From assembly GCA_019246575.1 (NCBI GenBank), contig JAFAQG010000843.1, forward strand, positions 1-6,595: a stretch of DNA of 6,595 bases. The letters run 5' to 3'. Origin of the DNA: Acidobacteriaceae bacterium (GTDB lineage: Bacteria; Acidobacteriota; Terriglobia; Bryobacterales; Bryobacteraceae). A program made the translations under genes and the position numbers. Below the pieces are notes generated by a model. It worked only from the letters and a program-made list of their open reading frames with translations. It was not told where the DNA came from and made no database searches. Positions 1-5,498 of the stretch are shown here, in pieces. Numbering within the stretch: the stretch's first letter is position 1; the number at the start of each line of letters is the position of its first letter.

Positions 1-1
1 G

Positions 2-367
2 CGCTGGCAGCGGGTCTACAACCTCGGGGCGCGGCCACAACGCCTGCTCTGGGCGAGCACTGGCACGAAAGACACCAAAGCCTCCGATACTTTGTATATC
101 AAAGCCCTGGCAGCACCGTTCACAGTGAACACCATGCCCGAGACTACGTTGAATGCGCTCGCCGAACACGGCGAACTCGGCAACATTCTTCCGGCCGACG
201 GCGGCGATTGCGAAGAGGTTCTCGCTCAATTCGGTAAAGCCGGTATTGACATCGACACACTAGCTGCCCAGCTTCAGGATGAGGGAGCTAAGTCGTTCGT
301 CACCTCGTGGAACGAGCTGATGCATGTGATCGAGTCCAAAAGTGCCGCGCTCAGAAAAGCCAGCTAA
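2..367 (+). CDS. tal: Transaldolase, C-terminal part (5' end outside window)
   Basis: Transaldolase moves a dihydroxyacetone unit between sedoheptulose 7-phosphate/glyceraldehyde 3-phosphate and erythrose 4-phosphate/fructose 6-phosphate in the cytosolic non-oxidative pentose phosphate pathway. The frame is open from base 2 and gives 121 residues before the TAA at 365-367. Visible family blocks are RPQRLLWASTGTK near the left edge, then SDTLYIKAL and TVNTMPETTLNALAEHG, the usual C-terminal third of the long bacterial transaldolases (including the tal half of tal-pgi fusions). The Schiff-base lysine lies upstream, out of view, so activity cannot be judged. An internal ATG at 92 is not the start, because conserved sequence precedes it. 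The protein ends normally (helical tail, AALRKAS). The next gene begins 19 nt downstream, so this is probably a member of the same operon. Family assignment is confident; whether the full gene is tal alone or carries an N-terminal fusion cannot be seen. Confidence 0.93.
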   Translation, partial: RWQRVYNLGARPQRLLWASTGTKDTKASDTLYIKALAAPFTVNTMPETTLNALAEHGELGNILPADGGDCEEVLAQFGKAGIDIDTLAAQLQDEGAKSFVTSWNELMHVIESKSAALRKAS

Positions 368-369
368 GC

Positions 370-375
370 GAAGGA
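370..375 (+). promoter_or_regulatory. Ribosome binding site deciding the ROK kinase start
   Basis: GAAGGA lies 11 nt before the ATG at 387 and just after the tal stop. It supports starting the kinase at 387 rather than at the in-frame ATG at 342 inside tal. The spacing is slightly long, so initiation may be moderate or helped by ribosomes finishing tal. Confidence 0.55.
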
Positions 376-386
376 ACAGCTCACGT

Positions 387-1133
387 ATGAACGTACTGGT
401 CATCGACGTTGGTGGCACTCACGTCAAAGCTCTTGTCAGCGGCCAACACGAGTCCCGCATCTTCGATTCCGGAAGCGAGCTCATCCCCGAGCGCATGGTA
501 TCGGGTGTCAAGAAGATAACGGGCGATTGGCGCTACGAGGCGATATCAATCGGCTATCCCGGACCCGTTCTCCACGATCGGCCGATTGCTGAACCGTTCA
601 ACTTAGGACACGGTTGGGTCGGTTTCAATTTTCAAGCTGCTTTCGGGCGCCCCGTAAAGGTAATCAATGACGCAGCTATGCAGGCTCTGGGTAGTTACCG
701 AGGCGGCAAAATGCTCTTCCTGGGACTAGGGACCGGTCTGGGATCTACGCTGATTGTCAACGGAATTATCGAACCCATGGAACTCGGTCACCTTCCCTAT
801 AGGAAGCACACGTACGAGGACTACGTCGGTCAGCGAGGACTGGAGCTCCGAGGCAAACGTCGCTGGAGACGTCATGTCGCGGAGGTGGTAGCCAAACTGG
901 TCGCTGCACTCGAACCGGAAGATGTCGTCCTGGGCGGTGGCAACGTAAGGCTACTTGGTGAATTGCCTCAAAACTGCCGTGCGGGCGACAACGCCAACGC
1001 ATTTGTCGGGGGATTTCGCCTCTGGGAACATGTTTCAAATGGAAAGCGCGCCGCGACGCGGCAACGTGTTCCAAACACCATCACAACGAGACAAAAGGAC
1101 TACATAAATGGGAACAGCAACAGAAGTGCTTAA
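387..1133 (+). CDS. ROK-family sugar kinase, polyphosphate glucokinase-like
   Basis: Probable cytosolic hexose kinase, most likely making glucose 6-phosphate from glucose with ATP or polyphosphate; substrate and donor are inferred. The 248-residue product shows the actin-like ATPase/ROK order: phosphate-1 loop DVGGTHVK (residues 7-14), sugar-binding region GYPGPV (56-61), catalytic Asp in [11 protein letters not shown] (D95), phosphate-2 loop GLGTGLG (113-119), ELGH (132-135) and the adenosine-site glycines LGGGN (182-186). The Cys-rich zinc site of many ROK proteins is missing after ELGH, as in polyphosphate glucokinases. The ATG at 387 is preferred over the in-frame ATG at 342, which lies inside tal and would add 15 charged residues before [16 protein letters not shown] at 370-375 suits the later start. 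The conserved core ends at GGFRLWE (about 214). A 34-residue polar tail follows, and its last 26 nt overlap pgi. Placement between tal and pgi fits feeding glucose 6-phosphate into the pathway. Confidence 0.85.
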   Translation: MNVLVIDVGGTHVKALVSGQHESRIFDSGSELIPERMVSGVKKITGDWRYEAISIGYPGPVLHDRPIAEPFNLGHGWVGFNFQAAFGRPVKVINDAAMQALGSYRGGKMLFLGLGTGLGSTLIVNGIIEPMELGHLPYRKHTYEDYVGQRGLELRGKRRWRRHVAEVVAKLVAALEPEDVVLGGGNVRLLGELPQNCRAGDNANAFVGGFRLWEHVSNGKRAATRQRVPNTITTRQKDYINGNSNRSA

Positions 1134-2766
1134 AGGACACCCGCTCACCGAACGGCCGGCATGGAAAGCGCTCAAGGCCAATTACGAAAAGCTTCGCAAG
1201 CTGCACCTTCGAGAGTTGTTCGCGGATGAACGCGATCGCGGGAATCGCCTGACGGCCACGGCACCAGGAGTCTACCTTGATTACTCGAAGAATCGGATAA
1301 CAGATGAAACGCTCAAGCTTCTGTTCGAACTCGCGACGCAATCGGGGTTGAAGGACAGGATTGACGCGATGTTCCGGGGTGAGAAGATTAACATCACCGA
1401 AAACCGCGCCGTTCTGCATGTAGCACTCCGCGCGCCGAAAGGTTCGTCCATTTTTGTAGACGGTGAGAACGTTGTTCCCAAAGTGCATGCCGTGCTTGAG
1501 AAAATGGCGCCGTTCTCTGAACGTATCCGGAGCGGTGAGTGGAAGGGCCACACTGGGAAACGCATTCGGAATGTAGTCAACATCGGCATCGGCGGCTCCG
1601 ACTTAGGGCCCGTCATGGCTTATGAAGCGCTGAAGCACTACAGCGAGCGCAATATGACGTTTCGCTTCGTTTCGAACGTGGATGGCACCGACGTTTCAGA
1701 GGCCGTCCGTGATCTCGATCCATCGGAAACACTGTTCATCGTCTCTTCGAAAACTTTCACGACGCTGGAGACGATGACGAACGCGCAAGCGGCGCGCGCC
1801 TGGTCGCTCGCTGGTCTGGGGAACGATCCAAAGGCAGTGGCCAGACATTTCGTTGCAGTATCCACGAACGCACGGGAAGTATCGAAGTTTGGCATCGATA
1901 CCGCCAACATGTTCGAGTTCTGGGACTGGGTAGGCGGCCGATACTCAATGGATTCGGCGATTGGCCTTTCGACGATGATTGCGATTGGTCCGGATTACTT
2001 CCGCGAGCTGCTCGACGGGTTCCACGAGATGGATGAGCACTTTCGTACCGCTCCGTTCGAGCGAAATCTGCCGGTTCTTATGGGGCTACTGGCCGTTTGG
2101 TATGGCAACTTCTTCGAGACAGAAACGGTTGGAGTGCTGCCGTACGAGCAATACCTTAAGCGATTCCCGGCTTATCTGCAGCAATTGACGATGGAGAGCA
2201 ACGGCAAACACGTAAGGCTGGATGGCACAGAGGTCAACTATCAGACAGGCGCCATCTACTGGGGTGAACCCGGAACCAATGGCCAACATTCCTTCTATCA
2301 ACTCATCCACCAGGGCACCAGACTCATCCCTTGTGATTTCATCGCGTTTGCTCAGACGCTAAACCCGGTTGGACGGCAACACGACATGCTCATGGCGAAT
2401 GTCTTCGCGCAGAGCGAGGCACTGGCGTTCGGCAAAACGCGCGCCCAAGTTAAGGCTGAAGGCACTCCGGATTGGCTCGTCCCGCATCGTGTGTTCGAAG
2501 GTAACCGGCCATCGAACACCATTATTCTCGACCGGCTGACACCGGGAACGCTCGGCAAACTTATCGCGCTTTACGAGCACTCCGTCTTCACGCAGGGCAC
2601 CATCTGGGGCATCAATTCTTTCGATCAGTGGGGCGTCGAACTGGGCAAGGCACTGGCGCAGCGGATTATACCGGAACTGGAAAGTGAGGCGGAACCCAAA
2701 CTCGCCCACGACAGTTCCACGAACGCGTTGATCAGCTACTACCGGAAGTTCAAGGAGAATGCATGA
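1108..2766 (+). CDS. pgi: Glucose-6-phosphate isomerase
   Basis: Interconverts glucose 6-phosphate and fructose 6-phosphate in the cytosol, linking glycolysis/gluconeogenesis to the oxidative pentose phosphate branch. The 552 residues match the long PGI form (about 550, as in E. coli). Two SIS-type sugar-isomerase domains are evident. Diagnostic blocks are [11 protein letters not shown] (158-168), the PGI signature DWVGGRYS (273-280) with IGLS following, TMESNGK with the likely catalytic base Glu363, [12 protein letters not shown] with His394, and the second signature [11 protein letters not shown] (504-514) with Lys514. All expected active-site residues are present, so it should be functional. 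The start at 1108 has AAAAGGA (1093-1099) 8 nt upstream, and the N-terminus [17 protein letters not shown] is typical. The first 26 nt overlap the kinase gene in another frame. The TGA stop is shared with the next ATG (ATGA). Note that pgi is separate from tal here, although the two are fused in some bacteria. Confidence 0.97.
   Translation: MGTATEVLKGHPLTERPAWKALKANYEKLRKLHLRELFADERDRGNRLTATAPGVYLDYSKNRITDETLKLLFELATQSGLKDRIDAMFRGEKINITENRAVLHVALRAPKGSSIFVDGENVVPKVHAVLEKMAPFSERIRSGEWKGHTGKRIRNVVNIGIGGSDLGPVMAYEALKHYSERNMTFRFVSNVDGTDVSEAVRDLDPSETLFIVSSKTFTTLETMTNAQAARAWSLAGLGNDPKAVARHFVAVSTNAREVSKFGIDTANMFEFWDWVGGRYSMDSAIGLSTMIAIGPDYFRELLDGFHEMDEHFRTAPFERNLPVLMGLLAVWYGNFFETETVGVLPYEQYLKRFPAYLQQLTMESNGKHVRLDGTEVNYQTGAIYWGEPGTNGQHSFYQLIHQGTRLIPCDFIAFAQTLNPVGRQHDMLMANVFAQSEALAFGKTRAQVKAEGTPDWLVPHRVFEGNRPSNTIILDRLTPGTLGKLIALYEHSVFTQGTIWGINSFDQWGVELGKALAQRIIPELESEAEPKLAHDSSTNALISYYRKFKENA
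2752..2757 (+). promoter_or_regulatory. Ribosome binding site for the DUF2090 gene, inside pgi
   Basis: AAGGAG sits in the last codons of pgi, 5 nt before the ATG at 2763, which itself overlaps the pgi TGA as ATGA. This arrangement is classic for translational coupling and fixes the start of the downstream gene. Confidence 0.75.
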
Positions 2767-3686
2767 AAACGATTGGATTTGACAAGCCGCTGTATATTCT
2801 GCCCTTCGATCATCGAGGCTCGTTCCAGACGAGAATGTTCGGCTGGAAGGGCACTTTGACCCTGCAGCAAACGGCGCAGATAGCCGCCGCAAAGCAGGTA
2901 ATCTACGATGCCTTCCAGACAGCGCTTGAGAGCGGTGTCCCGAGCGATAAAGCCGGCATCCTGGTTGATGAGCAGTTCGGAGCCGCTATTCTGCGGAACG
3001 CCTTTGCGCATGGCTACAGCACCGCCTGTCCGGCCGAAAAAAGCGGGCAGGACGAGTTCGATTTCGAATATGATGACGACTTCGCGAAACACATCGAGTC
3101 ATTTCGTCCTACGTTCTGTAAGGTGCTGGTGCGCTATAACCCGGAAGGCGATGGCGCCCTGAACACTCGGCAGGCGGCGCGCCTAAAGCGACTATCCGAC
3201 TACTTGCACGAGAAGAGCCAAAGTCGCTTTATGTTTGAGCTGCTGGTGCCCGCGGAGAAGGAACAGCTCAACAGGCTCAAAGGAGATAAGAGAGCGTATG
3301 ATCTCGAGGTTCGTCCCCGCCTAATGGTAGAGACAATCGAGGAATTACAGGACGCGGGTGTCGAGCCCGACATTTGGAAGATCGAGGGGCTCGATAGGCG
3401 TGAGGACTGCGAAAGCGTCGTAGCCGCGGCACGTCGCGGTGGCCGAGAGAAAGTCGGCTGCATAATCCTGGGCCGCGGTGAGGATGATCAGAAAGTTGAC
3501 GAATGGCTGACGACCGCTAGCCAGGTCCCCGGATTCATCGGCTTTGCCGTGGGCCGCACTAGTTTCTGGGAGCCGCTCGTGCGCTGGCGGGCAAACGAGA
3601 TCACGCGGCAGCAAGCGGTGAGTGAAATTGCGCGTCGCTACTGCGAATTCGTCGATATCTTCGAGGAGAGGGCGTGTGCAGTCTGA
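2763..3686 (+). CDS. Stand-alone DUF2090 protein, class I aldolase-like, substrate unknown
   Basis: A 307-residue protein that I recognise as the DUF2090 family, related to the aldolase part of inositol catabolism (2-deoxy-5-keto-gluconate 6-phosphate aldolase, found fused to IolC kinase in proteobacteria). The family is expected to adopt a (beta/alpha)8 barrel. Conserved strand-end motifs are LPFDHRGSF (13-21), [19 protein letters not shown] (120-130), FMFELLVPA (156-164), DIWKIEGLD (203-211, with Lys206), IILGRGED (234-241) and [10 protein letters not shown] (260-269). Lys120 and Lys206 are candidates for a Schiff-base lysine; which one, if either, is inferred and not shown. No signal peptide or membrane segment is seen, so it is cytosolic. 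Its ATG overlaps the pgi stop and rpe follows, so it is co-translated with pentose phosphate enzymes and no inositol gene is visible. It may cleave or form a sugar phosphate of this pathway, but the substrate cannot be deduced. An annotation as IolJ/DKGP aldolase would be over-precise. Confidence 0.8.
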   Translation: MKTIGFDKPLYILPFDHRGSFQTRMFGWKGTLTLQQTAQIAAAKQVIYDAFQTALESGVPSDKAGILVDEQFGAAILRNAFAHGYSTACPAEKSGQDEFDFEYDDDFAKHIESFRPTFCKVLVRYNPEGDGALNTRQAARLKRLSDYLHEKSQSRFMFELLVPAEKEQLNRLKGDKRAYDLEVRPRLMVETIEELQDAGVEPDIWKIEGLDRREDCESVVAAARRGGREKVGCIILGRGEDDQKVDEWLTTASQVPGFIGFAVGRTSFWEPLVRWRANEITRQQAVSEIARRYCEFVDIFEERACAV

Positions 3687-3771
3687 GGGAATCCTTCGCG
3701 CCGCCGCATCGATAAGAGCGTGGCCTTCAAATGGGCTCGCTAAGCAAATCTCAAGGAGGCCGAAGGATGGA
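3687..3771 (+). promoter_or_regulatory. 85-nt leader before rpe with inverted repeat and strong Shine-Dalgarno site
   Basis: This is the longest non-coding gap in the block. It contains an 8-bp perfect inverted repeat, ATCCTTCG at 3691-3698 and CGAAGGAT at 3761-3768, separated by 62 nt. The right arm covers the bases just before the rpe start. AAGGAGG at 3753-3759 is the strongest Shine-Dalgarno match in the window. The rpe frame stays open right through the gap and back into the upstream gene, so an N-terminally extended Rpe cannot be excluded by stops alone. I see no convincing sigma-70 promoter and no U-tract terminator. Any control of rpe by this pairing is inference. Confidence 0.4.
3753..3759 (+). 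promoter_or_regulatory. Strong Shine-Dalgarno site AAGGAGG before rpe
   Basis: AAGGAGG lies 12 nt before the GTG at 3772, which is long, but exactly 7 nt before an ATG at 3767 that reads ATG GAG TGA. A second purine stretch, AAGGA at 3763-3767, is 4 nt before the GTG, which is short. The site supports translation beginning in this neighbourhood rather than at the distant GTG 3676. It leaves open whether ribosomes load on the two-codon ORF and re-initiate at the overlapping GTG. Confidence 0.6.
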
Positions 3772-4437
3772 GTGAAGATCGCGCCATCCATCCTCGCGGC
3801 AGACTTTGCCCGGCTTGGGATTCAGGTTGGCGAAGCAGGGCGCGCTGGAGCTGACCGGATTCACGTGGATGTGATGGACGGCCATTTCGTCCCAAATATC
3901 TCGATGGGAGCACCGATTGTGGCTTCTCTCCGGCCGATAACGCAATTGCCTCTGGAGACCCACCTCATGATTTCGGACCCCGATTTTTTCATTGAGGAGT
4001 TTATTGGCGCTGGTTCCGACTCGTTCATCGTTCATTGGGAAGGCAATAACAACCTGCATAGAACAGTGCAGAACATGAGAAGGCGGGGCAAGCGCGTGGG
4101 CGTAGCGATCAATCCGGCGACCCCAGCAGGTGCGCTGGAAGAAATTCTGGATGATCTCGACCTGGTTTTGGTCATGACTGTGAACCCCGGTTTCGGGCAT
4201 CAGCAATTCATCCACACTACTCTTCCGAAAATCACTCGCGTCCGCCAAATGATCGAGCATCGCAATCCTGCGTGTGAGCTGGAAGTGGATGGCGGCATTG
4301 ATGCCGCAACTGCGGGGCAGGCGATCGATGCGGGTGCAACCGTGCTGGTGACTGGATCGGCAGTTTTCGGTAGTGCTGAAGGAGTGGCTGCGGCGATGAA
4401 TCTTCTGAGATCAAGCCTTCGGCCGGTAGAACAGTAA
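3772..4437 (+). CDS. rpe: Ribulose-phosphate 3-epimerase
   Basis: Interconverts ribulose 5-phosphate and xylulose 5-phosphate, joining the oxidative product of Gnd to the non-oxidative branch; cytosolic, metal-dependent TIM barrel. From the GTG at 3772 the product has 221 residues, the usual family length, and begins with the typical KIAPSILAADFARLG. Motifs: HVDVMDGHFVPN (31-42) with the metal/catalytic aspartate D33, LETHLMISDP with His64, VNPGFGHQ (137-144) in the phosphate-binding region, and VDGGI (172-176) with catalytic D173. The usual second Gly of GFGGQ is His143 here. Two other in-frame starts exist: GTG 3676, with GAGGAG 7 nt upstream and overlapping the DUF2090 gene, would add 32 low-homology residues, and an ATG at 3622 lies inside that gene; both look wrong. 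The start is unusual because the best Shine-Dalgarno site points to an out-of-frame ATG five bases earlier, so a lost base is possible. Function is confident; the exact start is not. Confidence 0.92.
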   Translation: MKIAPSILAADFARLGIQVGEAGRAGADRIHVDVMDGHFVPNISMGAPIVASLRPITQLPLETHLMISDPDFFIEEFIGAGSDSFIVHWEGNNNLHRTVQNMRRRGKRVGVAINPATPAGALEEILDDLDLVLVMTVNPGFGHQQFIHTTLPKITRVRQMIEHRNPACELEVDGGIDAATAGQAIDAGATVLVTGSAVFGSAEGVAAAMNLLRSSLRPVEQ

Positions 4438-4448
4438 GGTTTCAAAAT

Positions 4449-4454
4449 AAGGAG
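4449..4454 (+). promoter_or_regulatory. Ribosome binding site deciding the gnd start
   Basis: AAGGAG is 7 nt before the ATG at 4462. This favours 4462 over the in-frame TTG at 4459, which would only add one residue in front of MQLGMVGLG. The 24-nt gap between rpe and gnd holds nothing else that I can recognise. Confidence 0.7.
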
Positions 4455-4461
4455 CTAATTG

Positions 4462-5487
4462 ATGCAACTTGGAATGGTTGGTCTTGGAAGAATGGGCGCC
4501 AATATGGTGCGGCGGCTTTTAAGCGGAGGACACCAGTGTGTAGTGTTCGATAGGTCGCCCAAAGCCGTAGAGGAACTGGTTCATGAAAGGGCTGTGGGAG
4601 CCGCCGATCTGAGAGATCTCGCGAAAAAGCTGCAGCCGCCTCGGGTGATCTGGTTGATGGTTCCGGCGGCTGTGGTGGATGAAACCATCTCTGAAGTCGC
4701 GGCTTATCTCGAAACGGGTGACATTCTCATCGACGGCGGCAATTCGTATTACATCGACGATATCCGGCGCGCGAAGGAACTCGAGTCGAGAGGAATTCAC
4801 TACGTGGATGTCGGCACGAGTGGTGGCGTTTGGGGGCTCGAGCGAGGCTACTGCATGATGATCGGTGGCGAAGCGGAAGCGGTCAAGCATCTCGATCCAA
4901 TCTTCAAAAGGCTCGCACCAGGTACCGGTGACATTCCGCGGACGCCCGGACGCGAAAAGATCGGCGGCACCGCTGAGCTCGGGTATCTGCATTGTGGCCC
5001 CAATGGGGCCGGCCATTTCGTAAAAATGGTTCACAACGGGATCGAGTACGGTGTGATGGCGGCCTACGCCGAGGGTCTCGGGGTCTTGCGCGACGCCAAT
5101 GTTGGTAAGCAGAAAACCGCGATCGATGCCGAAACAACGCCGCTGCGCGACCCTGAGCACTATCAATACGACATCAATCTGCGCGATGTGGCGGAGGTGT
5201 GGCGGCGCGGCAGCGTTATCGCTTCCTGGCTGCTCGACCTCACGGCCACCGCTCTCATAGAAGACCCGGCACTCTCCAAGTTCGCCGGACGCGTTTCCGA
5301 TTCGGGCGAGGGGCGTTGGACGATCAAAGCTGCCATTGATGAAGGCGTTCCGGTACCCGTCTTGTCTGCCGCCCTCTATCAGCGTTTCACCTCGCGCGGA
5401 GAAGCGGATTATCAGGACAAGCTGCTTTCGGCGATGCGCTATCAATTCGGCGGCCATCTTGAAAAAGCGGAGAAGCAGGTCGCTTGA
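4462..5487 (+). CDS. gnd: 6-phosphogluconate dehydrogenase (decarboxylating), short GntZ-like form
   Basis: Oxidatively decarboxylates 6-phosphogluconate to ribulose 5-phosphate, CO2 and NAD(P)H in the cytosol. The 341 residues match the short GntZ/YqeC type, which lacks the long C-terminal part of the roughly 470-residue Gnd. The N-terminal Rossmann domain has [13 protein letters not shown] (7-19) and the second strand ends in VVFDRSP. Asp30 there tends to favour NAD+, but the following Arg31 is a residue often used for NADP+, so cofactor preference is unsettled. Substrate-site blocks are [17 protein letters not shown] (116-125) and [16 protein letters not shown] (182-197), with the catalytic pair Lys188 and Glu195. 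The C-terminal helical domain carries [16 protein letters not shown] and [11 protein letters not shown]. All catalytic residues are present. The start at 4462 has AAGGAG 7 nt upstream. zwf follows after 11 nt, so the two oxidative-branch dehydrogenases are almost certainly co-transcribed. Confidence 0.95.
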   Translation: MQLGMVGLGRMGANMVRRLLSGGHQCVVFDRSPKAVEELVHERAVGAADLRDLAKKLQPPRVIWLMVPAAVVDETISEVAAYLETGDILIDGGNSYYIDDIRRAKELESRGIHYVDVGTSGGVWGLERGYCMMIGGEAEAVKHLDPIFKRLAPGTGDIPRTPGREKIGGTAELGYLHCGPNGAGHFVKMVHNGIEYGVMAAYAEGLGVLRDANVGKQKTAIDAETTPLRDPEHYQYDINLRDVAEVWRRGSVIASWLLDLTATALIEDPALSKFAGRVSDSGEGRWTIKAAIDEGVPVPVLSAALYQRFTSRGEADYQDKLLSAMRYQFGGHLEKAEKQVA

Positions 5488-5494
5488 GAGGAGG
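5488..5494 (+). promoter_or_regulatory. Ribosome binding site for zwf
   Basis: GAGGAGG lies immediately after the gnd TGA and 4 nt before the ATG at 5499. It is a strong match with short spacing. It fixes the zwf start, as no other in-frame start precedes the coenzyme-binding loop. Confidence 0.7.
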
Positions 5495-5498
5495 CAAT

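Noticed and set aside
342..386. Upstream in-frame ATG (342) as the kinase start.
   Set aside because: It lies inside tal and adds a basic 15-residue stretch before the family-typical [12 protein letters not shown]; the ATG at 387 has a ribosome binding site between the genes.
2359..2892. A 177-codon open frame on the - strand across the pgi/DUF2090 junction.
   Set aside because: It is antisense to conserved pgi sequence including the [11 protein letters not shown] signature, with no family resemblance or good start context of its own.
2763..3686. Confident label as the inositol-pathway aldolase IolJ.
   Set aside because: Family resemblance is to that domain, but no inositol gene is visible and the neighbours are pentose phosphate enzymes, so a specific substrate cannot be supported.
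3687..3771. Possible rho-independent terminator or internal promoter between the DUF2090 gene and rpe.
   Set aside because: No compact GC-rich hairpin followed by a T-run and no paired -35/-10 boxes could be found; only the long-loop inverted repeat is visible.
3731..3775. A 14-codon ORF starting at ATG 3731 and ending at the TGA overlapping the rpe start.
   Set aside because: There is no Shine-Dalgarno site in front of ATG 3731 and the peptide has no attenuator-like codon run. Only the inner ATG 3767, with a well-placed AAGGAGG, was kept as a finding.
3345..4260. Two - strand open frames of 148 and 169 codons opposite the DUF2090 gene and rpe.
   Set aside because: Both are antisense shadows of well-conserved genes. 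The translations are low-complexity mixtures with no motif.
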